In this document: positions 18,089-28,400 of the stretch, one piece after another
How positions within the stretch are numbered: the first letter of the stretch is position 1
Layout of the letters: the number at the start of each line of letters is the position of its first letter
Origin: Parapedobacter tibetensis
GTDB lineage: Bacteria; Bacteroidota; Bacteroidia; Sphingobacteriales; Sphingobacteriaceae
Direction: 5' to 3'
Assembly (NCBI RefSeq): GCF_024704835.1
Contig: NZ_JAMXBE010000015.1
Location: 1-64,000, forward strand
Length of the DNA stretch: 64,000 nucleotides
Made by a program: the position numbers and the translations under genes
Notes under the pieces: generated by a model
The model's database searches: none
The model's input: the letters and a program-made list of their open reading frames with translations, nothing else
Told to the model about the DNA's origin: nothing

Positions 18089-18928
18089 ATGATGAAAACA
18101 TCCCATATTTTTACAATAGTTTGCATAGCTGGAGGCCTATTAACGTTCACGATCGCCGAAGCACAGCTACTGAAAAAAATCGGAAAGAGTATCACGAAAA
18201 AGGTGGAAGACAGGTTTGAAAAAGAAGCCGACAAGGCAATGGATAAAATACTCGGCGAAGATACCGGCGTGCCCGGCTCAGGCGCATCGGACGATCCGCT
18301 GCGGGAACTCCCTCCCACGGTGTATGACTTTACACCGGGCACTACAGTTATTTTTGAGGACGATTTCAATAACGATGCCGTGGGTAGCATGGCCAGGAAA
18401 TGGCGAAGCAATGGCAGTGGCACGATAGCGGCCGCTGAGCATGGAGGAGCAGAGCAATGGTTTCAGCTTACATCGGGAAATATCTACAGAATCGCAAACC
18501 TTGAAGAGCTACCGGAAAACTTCACCGTAGAATTCGATTTGATTACCCGTTGCGAAGACGCGGATAAGATCTATGGTGGTTCCTTTGGGTTAACACGAGA
18601 CAATCAGACATCGGGCGATGGGTGGAACCAATCCATTGCTGCGGTCGGTTTTGGGTGGTGGTCAGGGAATCCTGTAAAGTTCAGTAGTGAATCAGGAGAT
18701 AAAAAGAGCCTTGGTTTTCCCATGAAAAATTATGCCAGGCGCACCATGCGGGTTGAAATCCAGATTACCAATGGCAACTGGATGAAGGTCTATTTCGACA
18801 AATATAAAATCCTTGATACGGACATGATGTACGCTGATTCACCGAAGTATTTTTACATAACTGCTCCAAAACCTGACGGTAAATACGACCGGACATATAT
18901 CGACAATGTGCGTATTTCAGCATTATAA
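18089..18928 (+). CDS. Secreted lectin-fold protein resembling an OmpA-family N-terminus
   Basis: A 279-residue protein with a signal peptide ending near AEA (residues 22-24) and a charged helical segment KKIGKSITKKVEDRFEKEAD. The rest is a concanavalin/LamG-like beta domain (VIFEDDFNNDAVGSMARKW, NFTVEFDLITR, GSFGLTRDN, YIDNVRIS). In Bacteroidota this layout commonly precedes a C-terminal OmpA peptidoglycan-binding domain. Here the protein stops before one, so it is a short or truncated form. Surface or periplasmic binding is inferred. It follows the LytTR operon. Confidence 0.72.
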   Translation: MMKTSHIFTIVCIAGGLLTFTIAEAQLLKKIGKSITKKVEDRFEKEADKAMDKILGEDTGVPGSGASDDPLRELPPTVYDFTPGTTVIFEDDFNNDAVGSMARKWRSNGSGTIAAAEHGGAEQWFQLTSGNIYRIANLEELPENFTVEFDLITRCEDADKIYGGSFGLTRDNQTSGDGWNQSIAAVGFGWWSGNPVKFSSESGDKKSLGFPMKNYARRTMRVEIQITNGNWMKVYFDKYKILDTDMMYADSPKYFYITAPKPDGKYDRTYIDNVRISAL

Positions 18929-19209
18929 TTGGTGATCCCTCCCATATCCGGGTTTGGTATTCGAGCAGGGGTAATTGATATTCGTAAGCTATCGGTTTTT
19001 AGAAGCGCTCGGATATGCTATATCACCGTACCGGTGATCACGTTGGTATAGGTGATGGCCGGCTCCGTCCCGATATACGCCGCGCGGAACCCGTATTCCC
19101 TGAAACAAAAATCACACCAAATCGTACACCGATGTGTACCTACGGGCTACCAGTGGACGGGCCACAGCACAAAGACTTCAGAAAAAGTAGTACATTCGTA
19201 TGGCCGAAC
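18929..19209. other. Intergenic, no secure gene; possible minus-strand remnant
   Basis: On the minus strand a frame ending at TAG 19018-19020 reads REYGFRAAYIGTEPAITYTN before its stop and is about 45 codons long without a start. It looks protein-like but belongs to no family I recognise. The plus frame that extends the AraC gene leftward through this region looks non-native. Confidence 0.25.
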
Positions 19210-20058
19210 ATGGAAATATACCAACATATCCCCAAACATCCCTTATCAGGTTTCATCCAGCATATTGTTTATGTAAATGGCGCATTGCCCATCCCCTACA
19301 TCACGGAACTGCCGGAGAGTGGAATAAACTTGGTGATTGAATTGAATGAAAACACCGTCAATACCGTTTTTCCTGAGAAGACCCTGGGAATCAAGATCGA
19401 TATGAAAAACGCATGGATTTCAGGCATACAGAAACAAGCCATCACCTATAAAAACAATCCGGATTCCACCATTATAAGCGTCCGTTTCACAGCCGGGGGC
19501 TTTTTTTCGCTAACCAAAATCCCGGTTACGGCAATAGGCCACGTGGGTATTGAGGCAGAGACCCTCTTGGGGAATTCGTTTAAACACCTATACCAGCAAC
19601 TGCTCAACACGGCCACCGTGCCAGGGAAGTTTGCGCTTATTGAACGGTATTTTTTACAATATGCCATTGAAGAAACCATGGAGCAGGATATCGTGCGGTT
19701 CGTCAACCAGCATATCGACAAGCCCATCGACTGGTTGATCCACAAATCCGGCTATTCCCAAAAACATGTTATCCACTTGCTCAAAAAACATACGGGCTTT
19801 TCCCCCAAGTACCTGCAGCGGATCCATCGGTTCCATCAAGCGGTGAAGGAAATCCAGCACCATAAACACCATGTCAATTGGTTTTCGATCATCCATCGGT
19901 ATGGGTATTACGACCAGGCCCACTTCATCAAAGATTTTTCGCATTTCGCTGGCATAAAGCCCATGGAGTATTTGCAATCCCAGTTGGCGTTAGCGGAGAA
20001 TAGCTTGGTCCCGGATATGATCTTGAATCCCACAGAAACCGCGTCAAAGCAAAGGTAA
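19210..20058 (+). CDS. AraC family transcriptional regulator
   Basis: From ATG 19210 (MEIYQHIPKHPLSGFIQHIV) this is a 282-residue regulator. It has an N-terminal cupin-like ligand region of the DUF6597 kind and a C-terminal HTH_18 domain with KPIDWLIHKSGYSQKHVIHL and FSIIHRYGYYDQAHFIKDFS, then HFAGIKPMEYL. The open frame continues upstream to 19015, but those residues do not resemble the family. It is followed after 62 bases by an epoxide hydrolase gene on the same strand, a likely target or partner. Confidence 0.88.
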   Translation: MEIYQHIPKHPLSGFIQHIVYVNGALPIPYITELPESGINLVIELNENTVNTVFPEKTLGIKIDMKNAWISGIQKQAITYKNNPDSTIISVRFTAGGFFSLTKIPVTAIGHVGIEAETLLGNSFKHLYQQLLNTATVPGKFALIERYFLQYAIEETMEQDIVRFVNQHIDKPIDWLIHKSGYSQKHVIHLLKKHTGFSPKYLQRIHRFHQAVKEIQHHKHHVNWFSIIHRYGYYDQAHFIKDFSHFAGIKPMEYLQSQLALAENSLVPDMILNPTETASKQR

Positions 20059-20120
20059 ATTTTTTACAATGGTGGGATTCCCGTACCAGCTACCTTTGTC
20101 TTAAACAAAAAATAACAGCT

Positions 20121-21233
20121 ATGACACCCTTTCAAATTGAAGTACCGCAGAACGTATTGGATGATTTATCAATGCGATTGAAACAATCCAGGTGGACGGA
20201 TGAACCGGAAAACGCCGGGTGGAACTTTGGCACCAATCCGCACTATTTACGGGAACTGGTAAACCACTGGCAGACCGAATACGATTGGAGAACCCACGAA
20301 GCAGCAATTAACGAACTACCCCAATACAAGACTGAAATCGATGGCATCACCATTCATTTCATTTATGTAAAAGGAAATGCAGAAAATGCTTCCCCGATCA
20401 TGTTGAGCCACGGGTGGCCAGACTCGTTCTACCGCTTTCTCAAGATCATTCCTACATTGACCAACGGTACAGACAAGCGTCCGGCTTTCGATCTGGTGAT
20501 CCCTTCCATACCCGGATTTGGCTTCTCCCAGCAAACGGCTATAGATAGTGATAAAACGGCGGCATTGTTTAATAAGCTCATGACCGAAACGTTAGGCTAT
20601 TCATCCTACTTTGCCGCAGGAGGTGATATGGGCACGTTGATCACCAAGTCGCTGGCGGTTCAGTTTCCGGATGTTGTAGAAGCCATTCATTTAACCGATG
20701 TGGGCTATCCCAATGGTAGTGAAGACTGGAGCACGATGACACCCGCTGAGCAGGAGTTTGGGCAACAGATCCAGCATTGGTTCTTCACCGAGGGAGGATT
20801 CAACATGATCCAATCCACCAAGCCACAAACATTGGGCTATGCCCTCAACGATAGCCCGGTAGGCTTGGCCTCTTGGATCATCGAGAAATTTTACGCTTGG
20901 AGTGACAATGATGGCGACCTGGAAACCTGTTTCACCAAAGATGAATTGATCACAAACATCATGATTTATTGGGTAAGCCAATCCATCAACTCGTCCATTA
21001 GAACCTATGCCGAAAATGCACGCGCCGCTTATATGGGTGGCTTGCAGTCATCCCAACGTGTCGCCGTGCCTACGGGTATATCACTTTTTCCCAAAGAAGC
21101 GCAGTTTCCCAGAGAATGGGCTGAAAGGATGGCCAACGTCACCAGTTTCAACAAAATGGACAAAGGCGGTCATTTTGCGGCCATGGAGCTGCCAGAGCTA
21201 TATGCCAAAGAACTTGCCGACTATTTTGGCTAG
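20121..21233 (+). CDS. Epoxide hydrolase (EHN-type alpha/beta hydrolase)
   Basis: A 370-residue alpha/beta hydrolase with the N-terminal EHN lid domain (IEVPQNVLDDLSMRLKQSRW) used by microsomal-type epoxide hydrolases. The oxyanion motif is HGWPDSFYRFLKIIP and the nucleophile Asp is in AAGGDMGTLITKSLA. The C-terminal His is probably in DKGGHFAAMELPELYA. Such enzymes open epoxides by an ester intermediate to give diols. There is no signal peptide. The substrate is unknown. It lies downstream of the AraC regulator. Confidence 0.9.
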   Translation: MTPFQIEVPQNVLDDLSMRLKQSRWTDEPENAGWNFGTNPHYLRELVNHWQTEYDWRTHEAAINELPQYKTEIDGITIHFIYVKGNAENASPIMLSHGWPDSFYRFLKIIPTLTNGTDKRPAFDLVIPSIPGFGFSQQTAIDSDKTAALFNKLMTETLGYSSYFAAGGDMGTLITKSLAVQFPDVVEAIHLTDVGYPNGSEDWSTMTPAEQEFGQQIQHWFFTEGGFNMIQSTKPQTLGYALNDSPVGLASWIIEKFYAWSDNDGDLETCFTKDELITNIMIYWVSQSINSSIRTYAENARAAYMGGLQSSQRVAVPTGISLFPKEAQFPREWAERMANVTSFNKMDKGGHFAAMELPELYAKELADYFG

Positions 21234-21286
21234 CCATGTTCATAAGCGGGCCAACGAATAGGAAGAGGTAGGTACGCCTACCCTTC

Positions 21287-24200
21287 CTATTTACTACCAA
21301 CAGCCAAGGTATCCGCCACAAATTTCTTCGGACTTTTCCCATAGACTCTTGTAAATGACCGCGTAAAGTTTGCCGGTTCAGTAAACCCGACGCTATAAGC
21401 AACCTCAGCCACCGTAAGGTCGCCAGCAATCAGTAGGGTTGCGGCCTGGCGCATGCGAATACCGATCACGTATTCCTGGGGCGTATAACCAGCTACTGCC
21501 TTTAATTTACGGGAAAGCTGACGACGGTTCATCTTGAGCGTTTCGGCTAAACTGTCGATATCAAACCGCGAGTCTGAGAGGTGATGTAATACGGCCTCTT
21601 CGGCACGCCTCATAAATTCCTGATCCATCACCGCCAAATTGGACAAATTGGCTTCAAAGTGATAGGCCTTTGCTTCGTTCGCATACCATTCACGAAGTGT
21701 TTTACGAGAGGCCAATAGACTCTTCACCTGGGCCGCCAGCACATCCGAGTTGAATGGTTTGGTGATATAGGCATCGGCACCACTGCCATATCCTGCAATT
21801 TTGTGTTCATCCCGCTGTTTTGCTGTCAGCAATATCACCGGTATATGGCTTGTTTTCTCGTCAGCCTTTAGACGACTGCAAAGTTCCATACCATCCATCT
21901 TAGCCATCATAATATCACTGATGATCAGATCGGGCACAAGGGACATCGCTTGCTCAAGGCCATCCAGGCCATTGGACGCCTCTTTCACAACATATTTTCC
22001 GGTCAGATTTTCACGGAGATAAGCCCGCAGGTCTTCGTTATCTTCGACCAGCAGCAGAATAGGGCAATCCGCGCTACCGTCTTCGAAATCACTAGGCTCA
22101 ATCGGTTCACTATTCTCCATTGCCGACAATTCCGGTTTTTGATCGTCGGGATAATCATCTATATCGGCTTCTATCTCCACTTTGGCTGGTAAGGAGACAA
22201 CGAACCTGGCGCCTTGTCCCTCACGCCCATCCTCGAAAACCTCTCCTTTCAGCAATAACGTCAGCTCCTTAACCACCGCCAGACCTATCCCTGTCGAATC
22301 CATATCAAATTGCCCCAATTTATCGACCTGAAAAAAAGCTTCGAAAATCCGGTCTTTATACATCCGCGGTATCCCAGGTCCCGAATCCTCAATCTGTATT
22401 TTCAAAAAAGCTCCACGCTGATGGTCATTACCTGTCTGCGTCAGCACCACGATCTCCCCATGCTCGGGTGTGAATTTTATCGCATTGGACAGCAGATTAC
22501 TGAGTATTTTATCCAATTTATCCAAGTCGGTAAATACGACCGGAAAACTGGTCTGAAACCGGAATGACAAGCTTATTTTCCGTTCGTCGACTCTATTTTG
22601 GAAACGTTCCGCAAGTTCACCCACAAATTCGATAATGTTGAACGAACTGATATGTACCTTCAAATTACCTTCCGACTTGCGAAAGTCTAATAATTGGTTG
22701 ACCAGATTGAGCAACCGCGTTGCATTTCTATAGGCCAATGCCCCTAATGATTTTGCCTGCGTTTGTGATAGATCGTTGCTGACAATTTGCCTCAACGGAT
22801 CCAGTATCAGCGACAGCGGTGTACGAAGCTCATGGGATATATTCGTGAAAAAGTTAATTTTAAGCTCATTTAACTCCGCAATCTCCTTGCTGGCCAGTTT
22901 CTGGTAAAAAATATCGCCCTTTAGCCGTTCGCGTATACGTATTTCTCGAAACAAAAAATACAATCCGGAGGTCAACAAAATGGCATAAACAACATAAGCA
23001 TAACCGGATTTCCATATCGGTGGTTTGATGATAATTTTGAGGGATACGCCCTCTTCATCCCAAGTTTCCCGGTTATCCGACACCTTAACCCGGAATATAT
23101 ATTCCCCAGCATCCAGGTTGGTATAGGTTGCTTCCGTCCTATTCCCGTTGAATATCCAATCCTTATCAAACCCTTCCAGCTTATAAGCATATTGGTTGCG
23201 CTGCGCAGAAGTATAGCTCAATGCGGCAAACTCGATGGTAAAGACAGTTTGATCGGGGTCGAGTGTTATTTCATGCGCAACGCTGATATTTCCCACCCGT
23301 TTATGCAGCACCCCATTGCCAACATCACTATTGGGTAAACGGAAATCGGTGATTACTACCGGAGGCGGGTTGCTACGCACATGTATGTTATCTGGGTCAA
23401 ACATATTGAATCCATCCACTCCACCAAACAGAAGGTCCCAAAAGGGGCCGACCACCCCTGCACCCTGCACAAACTCATTCCCTTGGAGACCATCTTCAAC
23501 GCCGTAATTTCTTATTTCCAAGGTATTGCCATCGAGGAAACTTATTCCCCTCACTGTGCTCACCCATAGATTGCCATTGCGATCCTCCAGGATATGGTTC
23601 ACAATGTTGTTTACTAAGCCGTCGGTTTCTGTGAAAACCGTAAAATTACGCTGTTTCGAATTGTACAGATAGAGCCCTCCACCCATGGTACCCACCCAAA
23701 TACGCCCCTTTGAGTCCTGATGGATAGCATAGACGACATTGGAACCGAGGTTTGAATTTCCTTTATTCAGGTACGTGAAACGTTCGGTATCTGGGTGGTA
23801 AATGTTTACGCCATAGTAGGTGCCAATCCAGATATTTCCGTCTGCATCTTCCATCAATGCCCTGATCGTCTCATTGTTCAAGCGTTGCGTATCTACCCCA
23901 TAGCCGAAATGCTTGGCCACACGACCATTGGGATCCAGTACAGTTACCCCTCCGCCATTGGTGCCGACCCATAAATTGCCCTTCTTGTCTTCCAATAAAG
24001 CATAAACTGCGTTGTTCCGTAGTTTGCCGTTTTCTTTATGATAAACATCCAGGGTATGCCGGGAGGTGTTTAACCGGACAAGGCCTTCGTCGTACGTGCC
24101 TACCCATAACGATTCCTGACTGCTGCTCATCAACAGGGAAAGGATGACGTCACTTGGGAATGAAGCCGCCCCCGATTGCTTATTATAAGGCGTATAACGA

Positions 24201-25357
24201 TTTGACACCATGTCCCATAAATGTAAGCCGCCGCCATCTGAACCCATCCAGATTTTCTCATCTTTATCCACAGCAAATGAGGAAACCACGTTGGTATTGG
24301 TGTTGATATCTACTGGATTGCGGATTTGGTACTTACGGAAAAACAACTGATTCTTGGCAAAGACGTTTACGCCACCAGCGAATGTGCCTACCCATAGGAC
24401 CCCTTGCCTATCATAATATAACGAGTAGATGGAATTGTGGCTCAACGACTGGACGTCATTGGCATTTCGTTGGAACAAGGTCGACTTTCCACTTCGCCGA
24501 TTCAACAGCACTAAGCCTTGCTCCGTTCCCACCCACAAACTATCACTGCCGCTTTGGCATAGCGTATGGATGGCTGTATTACCAAGCGAAACGGGGAGAT
24601 TGGGCGACGCCGTTCGGGGAATACCCTCCTTATCCATCATAAACAGTCCATTTCGGGTACCTACCCAAATGCTTCCTTCGGAGTCTTCTAATAATGTCGT
24701 CACTTCAACGGCTCCGCCCAGCATTCCGTTTGCGGCTGTCAATGGAATGGCGGACAACTGTCCCGCTCCCTTTTTCAACATGAACCCTCCTTGTGACGTC
24801 CCTATCCAAAGCGTCCCCTCGGAGTCTTCACATATCGCACTAACTGATAGATGCGCTATCTCTTTAAATCGTTCATCATTATGGGAGGCAGCAACCACCC
24901 GATTTTCCTCTCTATCAAGCACATATACTCCGGCAAAGGTACCTATCCACAAGACGCCCATGCTATCCTCATACAGTGTATTGACGGCTCCGCCTCCGTA
25001 GGTAACGAACGAGTCATCCTTGCGGTTATATCGAGCAATACCTTCGCCGCGCGTTGCGACCCATAAGGTACCCGACCGATCTTCGAGCAGGCTACTAATA
25101 TGGTTGTAGGAAATTGATGTACTGTCTGCTGGATTGTGCTTATAGACCTTAAATTGGTAACCGTCGTATCGATTGAGCCCATCCTGCGTGGCAAACCACA
25201 TAAAACCCATCCTGTCTTTTAGGATAGACGCTACCATACTTTGCGACAACCCATCCTTCGTACCGATATGCTGGAAGTGGATGGGGAGCCCAGCTTGGCT
25301 GAACGCCAAACCTATAACGCTAAATACCGATATCAGAAATGTCCAAATACGCTTCAT
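21287..25357 (-). CDS. Hybrid two-component system sensor/regulator (SusR/HTCS type)
   Basis: A 1356-residue single-protein signalling system. In order: a signal peptide (1-20); a double propeller of Reg_prop blades (about 30-690, with many LWVGT/IWIGT units); a Y_Y_Y domain (about 690-765); a membrane helix (about 775-795); a kinase with NISHELRTPLSLILDP (His near 845) and an ATPase ending near 1080; a receiver with VEDNEDLRAYL and IISDIMM (about 1105-1220); and an AraC HTH (RQLSRKLKAVAGYTPQEYV, FTEPANFTRSFTRVYGKSP). Proteins of this kind sense oligosaccharides in the periplasm and activate the adjacent sus genes. It sits downstream of the SusC-SusD-SGBP genes on the same strand, with its own promoter element. 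Confidence 0.95.
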   Translation of the reverse strand: MKRIWTFLISVFSVIGLAFSQAGLPIHFQHIGTKDGLSQSMVASILKDRMGFMWFATQDGLNRYDGYQFKVYKHNPADSTSISYNHISSLLEDRSGTLWVATRGEGIARYNRKDDSFVTYGGGAVNTLYEDSMGVLWIGTFAGVYVLDREENRVVAASHNDERFKEIAHLSVSAICEDSEGTLWIGTSQGGFMLKKGAGQLSAIPLTAANGMLGGAVEVTTLLEDSEGSIWVGTRNGLFMMDKEGIPRTASPNLPVSLGNTAIHTLCQSGSDSLWVGTEQGLVLLNRRSGKSTLFQRNANDVQSLSHNSIYSLYYDRQGVLWVGTFAGGVNVFAKNQLFFRKYQIRNPVDINTNTNVVSSFAVDKDEKIWMGSDGGGLHLWDMVSNRYTPYNKQSGAASFPSDVILSLLMSSSQESLWVGTYDEGLVRLNTSRHTLDVYHKENGKLRNNAVYALLEDKKGNLWVGTNGGGVTVLDPNGRVAKHFGYGVDTQRLNNETIRALMEDADGNIWIGTYYGVNIYHPDTERFTYLNKGNSNLGSNVVYAIHQDSKGRIWVGTMGGGLYLYNSKQRNFTVFTETDGLVNNIVNHILEDRNGNLWVSTVRGISFLDGNTLEIRNYGVEDGLQGNEFVQGAGVVGPFWDLLFGGVDGFNMFDPDNIHVRSNPPPVVITDFRLPNSDVGNGVLHKRVGNISVAHEITLDPDQTVFTIEFAALSYTSAQRNQYAYKLEGFDKDWIFNGNRTEATYTNLDAGEYIFRVKVSDNRETWDEEGVSLKIIIKPPIWKSGYAYVVYAILLTSGLYFLFREIRIRERLKGDIFYQKLASKEIAELNELKINFFTNISHELRTPLSLILDPLRQIVSNDLSQTQAKSLGALAYRNATRLLNLVNQLLDFRKSEGNLKVHISSFNIIEFVGELAERFQNRVDERKISLSFRFQTSFPVVFTDLDKLDKILSNLLSNAIKFTPEHGEIVVLTQTGNDHQRGAFLKIQIEDSGPGIPRMYKDRIFEAFFQVDKLGQFDMDSTGIGLAVVKELTLLLKGEVFEDGREGQGARFVVSLPAKVEIEADIDDYPDDQKPELSAMENSEPIEPSDFEDGSADCPILLLVEDNEDLRAYLRENLTGKYVVKEASNGLDGLEQAMSLVPDLIISDIMMAKMDGMELCSRLKADEKTSHIPVILLTAKQRDEHKIAGYGSGADAYITKPFNSDVLAAQVKSLLASRKTLREWYANEAKAYHFEANLSNLAVMDQEFMRRAEEAVLHHLSDSRFDIDSLAETLKMNRRQLSRKLKAVAGYTPQEYVIGIRMRQAATLLIAGDLTVAEVAYSVGFTEPANFTRSFTRVYGKSPKKFVADTLAVGSK

Positions 25358-25376
25358 ACGCCTCCCACGTTAATGA

Positions 25377-25440
25377 CAAACTTAGATAAATCCGCTTTTA
25401 TATGCAATTTAATCGCGTTGCATATAAAAGTGGATTTATC
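25377..25440 (-). repeat. Promoter-carrying inverted-repeat element, copy 2
   Basis: Arms at 25385-25407 and 25418-25440 (23 bases each) pair with one mismatch around a 10-base loop. On the minus strand the sequence ends in TTTATCTAAGTTTG, giving the -7 element TAAGTTTG (25384-25377), with TTG about 20 bases further back. It drives the hybrid sensor gene 20 bases downstream. Copies 1 and 3 are at 13648-13711 and 36857-36914. Confidence 0.65.
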
Positions 25441-25516
25441 GGTCTCTCCTCTGCCATTGAAAGACAACTTTTATAGAGGAAATATAGATAATATGCCTTC
25501 ACATATCGCACAATTG

Positions 25517-26692
25517 TCATTCCCGTATCTTCACAATCCTGAAGTTGTCCCAAGCCAAATCGACGTCAGCGGTTTGTGTTCCTTCCCCATTGTCATAAAA
25601 AATATTGAACCCCAAGCCTTTGATGCTTTGGTAAGTGCCAGGGTTATTGTTCAATTTAGACAGTGATATCGCTACCGTTTTCCACCCGTTCGTTTGCAAG
25701 GTTTCATTTTCGGCTGGCTCCCAAAACATGGCAAACTGCCAGTTGAAATTAAACTCCACGTTACCATCCTTTAAGCCTTCCCCTGGCACATTTATTTCAA
25801 ATTTCAGCGCCAGGTTTGTAATCGGTTCACCGTCCGCAATATCATCCGGATATTGCAGTTTAGCCCCATCCGTCGGCGTAGCTAAATCTTGGCACCACCA
25901 TGTACCCGGTGTGACGTTGGGCATATTCCAGTATAGGTATTTGTCTGCATATGGAGGTATCGCCGCGTATGAATCGGTAATGATTGGCTTCGGTCCCCAA
26001 GGTGCGAACCCGTTCTTATCGTCGAAATTCAAGAATACCTGTGAGTCGTCATGCCAAGTCGCCATGGGCGCGCTGCTGCTGGATCCCCCTTCGTTGACCA
26101 ACGTAAGCGCACCAGCTTGCGTAGCCCCCGGTGGAACCTTCACTGTCGCCAATAGCCCGTCATCCGATCCTGCAAATTCCGTGGCTTCAATACCCCCGGG
26201 AAAGGTAATTGAACGAAGCAGGTAAAGGTATTGCCCTTGCAGGAGGATGGTTTCTCCGGGCATTCCAAACTCGTTGCTGATGGCAGAAACAATCGGTTCA
26301 GGTGGCACAACGGGGAAATTTACCTCAGCCAAACCATTTTTAGTAACCACTCGAACCGTGTTGAGATCTTCTGGATTCAATATACCAAACGGCATGTTTC
26401 CCGGAATCGTCACCACCAAGGTTCGGTCGGTAGCGAGTGCTGGATTAAACACCGTCTCATATCCGTTAAAAAACACGCCGGTTGCATGGCTGAAACCAGT
26501 CCCCATAATTACCACCGTTTCACCGGGCAATGCCCGGGTAAGCAAGCTGTCGTTAGGGGCCGGGCTAATGGCCCGGAGGCCGGTAATAGTAGGCCTTATG
26601 GATTGGTCTTGCTTTTCGCAGGCCATCATCAGAAAAAGGCCAAAAACGACACCGATAACAACGGTGCTAAAAATCATTCTATCGCGTAACAT
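25517..26692 (-). CDS. Surface glycan-binding lipoprotein (IPT/TIG, SGBP-like)
   Basis: A 391-residue lipoprotein with the lipobox LMMAC (about residues 21-25). Two IPT/TIG-type immunoglobulin-like domains follow: about 35-125, with GETVVIMGTGFSHATGVFFNG, and 130-210, with GETILLQGQYLYLLRSITFP. A C-terminal beta domain (about 220-390) resembles the ligand-binding domain of Bacteroidota SGBP-B proteins. Such proteins sit on the cell surface and hold polysaccharide for SusC/SusD. It lies 22 bases after susD on the same strand. The glycan bound is unknown. Confidence 0.82.
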   Translation of the reverse strand: MLRDRMIFSTVVIGVVFGLFLMMACEKQDQSIRPTITGLRAISPAPNDSLLTRALPGETVVIMGTGFSHATGVFFNGYETVFNPALATDRTLVVTIPGNMPFGILNPEDLNTVRVVTKNGLAEVNFPVVPPEPIVSAISNEFGMPGETILLQGQYLYLLRSITFPGGIEATEFAGSDDGLLATVKVPPGATQAGALTLVNEGGSSSSAPMATWHDDSQVFLNFDDKNGFAPWGPKPIITDSYAAIPPYADKYLYWNMPNVTPGTWWCQDLATPTDGAKLQYPDDIADGEPITNLALKFEINVPGEGLKDGNVEFNFNWQFAMFWEPAENETLQTNGWKTVAISLSKLNNNPGTYQSIKGLGFNIFYDNGEGTQTADVDLAWDNFRIVKIRE

Positions 26693-26714
26693 AGCAGTCG
26701 ATATGGTTTAAAAA

Positions 26715-28340
26715 TTAATCGTTTAGTTTGCTAAAATCAAAAGGCTCCGGGTCTAAAGACAGGTTAGGCGCCGCCAGCTTTTCAGCTTCCGGAATGGGCA
26801 GATAAATGCTCTGTTCCGAAGCAGCATAATAGGCGGGCTCATAGGTCACATCATACAACCGTGGGTTTTTCGAACCCGACACGTATGAAATCGTATACGA
26901 CCCTTTATCCTGTTTGGCAATGTAATCCAATGCGCCGGCCTTATCAAAATAATACCACCGCATCACGTCATACCAGTGGATGCCTTCCATCACCGTTTCG
27001 ACGCGTTTTTCCTGGAGGATATCCATAAAATCAATCGATGATTTTGGCAGCATTTTAGCGCGTTCGCGGACGACATTAAAGTATGTCAGCGCTTCGGCGT
27101 CTGACGTGGATGATGCATTTCCCAATATGGCGTCGGCGGCAATCAGAAATACCTCCGGCAATCGCATCATATAGGTGTTGACATAGGCCGTCATAAATGC
27201 TCCTTTACCCCCATTATCCTCCGGTGTGCCGATGATGTACTTTTTGACATTGGCAATGGAAGTAGACTCATAGGTCAATCCTCCTGATTGCTGGTTGATT
27301 TCCGGGTAATGATCCTGGTTGAACATAAACGTGGCTTTCCGCCGTATCGAATCCTGTGGATTGTCCATGTAGTAACGGATTAGGTTTGCCGATGCGCCAT
27401 GGGCCGCTCCCCATCCATCGCCCGTTCCGGTTACTTGTGGATCGAACGCCATATAGGCTTGATAGGAGTTATTGACACCCCAAGGGGTAGAAACGGCCAT
27501 CCATTGAATGGCAAACAGACCTTCTTGGTTGTTGTTCGAGCTATTATTGTTTTTGGATAGGAAAAGATCGGCGTAATTACTCTGCATGGCATAGTTACTT
27601 TGATGGATGACCGTACGTGCATAATATGCAGCGCTATCCAGATCATCCTGCGTTCTGTTGCCGGTTGCCTTGCCCAGTCCTGATCGGGTCAGATACATCC
27701 TGGCCAGCATTCCCGCTGCTGAATACTTGGTTAGCCGACCTTGTTCACGGGGTATTGGCGGGAGATGTTCTTCTGCAAACCGAAAATCCCTGATGATGAA
27801 CTCCCATATACTTTCCTTTGTATTTCTCCTGATTTCCGAATCAGCCATTTGTTTCTCACTGTCATAGATAATGGGTATCTCTCCCCAGTTCATAACCAAG
27901 TAGTAGTATGCCAGTCCGCGCATAAACCTCGCCTCACCGATGCCCTCGTTCCGCTCCGCTTCTGACACGCTGACCGCACGGGTCCTAATATTGTGCATAA
28001 CAATATTGCTTTGGGCCACAATCTTATAAAAGGATTTATAAGCAGGAAGCAACGTATTTTGGTCCGTTGCAGGTACGGCAAATCGATAAAACATTTCGCG
28101 GTCGTTGGAAATCATATTTCCCGCCCGGGCATCACCAATGGCCAATGCCGCTTTATCGTTATAGTCAAACCAAACAATGTTGTATAACGGACCTGTGGCG
28201 GCTCTTAGCTCTTCGGCCGTATTGTAAAAGTTCGCTTCCGTAATTTGGTCTAGCGGCGGCCGGTCCAAAAAACCCTTTCCGCAGGATTGCAATAGCAGAA
28301 ATGAGATAAGGAAGGCACCTGTATTTTTTATTCGTATCAT
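26715..28340 (-). CDS. SusD/RagB family nutrient-binding outer-membrane lipoprotein
   Basis: A 541-residue lipoprotein (lipobox LLQSC near residue 20) with the SusD layout. The N-terminal region has GFLDRPPLDQITEANFYNTA and TPR-like helices (EARFMRGLAYYYLVMNWGEIP). The C-terminal RagB region has PEVFLIAADAI, QEKRVETVMEGIHWYDVMRWY and PIPEAEKLAAPNLS. SusD forms the lid of the SusC channel and binds the glycan. It lies 60 bases downstream of the SusC gene. Specificity cannot be read from sequence alone. Confidence 0.95.
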   Translation of the reverse strand: MIRIKNTGAFLISFLLLQSCGKGFLDRPPLDQITEANFYNTAEELRAATGPLYNIVWFDYNDKAALAIGDARAGNMISNDREMFYRFAVPATDQNTLLPAYKSFYKIVAQSNIVMHNIRTRAVSVSEAERNEGIGEARFMRGLAYYYLVMNWGEIPIIYDSEKQMADSEIRRNTKESIWEFIIRDFRFAEEHLPPIPREQGRLTKYSAAGMLARMYLTRSGLGKATGNRTQDDLDSAAYYARTVIHQSNYAMQSNYADLFLSKNNNSSNNNQEGLFAIQWMAVSTPWGVNNSYQAYMAFDPQVTGTGDGWGAAHGASANLIRYYMDNPQDSIRRKATFMFNQDHYPEINQQSGGLTYESTSIANVKKYIIGTPEDNGGKGAFMTAYVNTYMMRLPEVFLIAADAILGNASSTSDAEALTYFNVVRERAKMLPKSSIDFMDILQEKRVETVMEGIHWYDVMRWYYFDKAGALDYIAKQDKGSYTISYVSGSKNPRLYDVTYEPAYYAASEQSIYLPIPEAEKLAAPNLSLDPEPFDFSKLND

Positions 28341-28400
28341 CGTGTTAGCTATTTTTTATCTGAAAATGCTTATGAACAATTATCCTTAGTTATTGGCCGA

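Noticed and set aside
19015-19209. 65-residue N-terminal extension of the AraC gene
   Set aside because: Its composition is unlike AraC sensors, and the family start matches ATG 19210.
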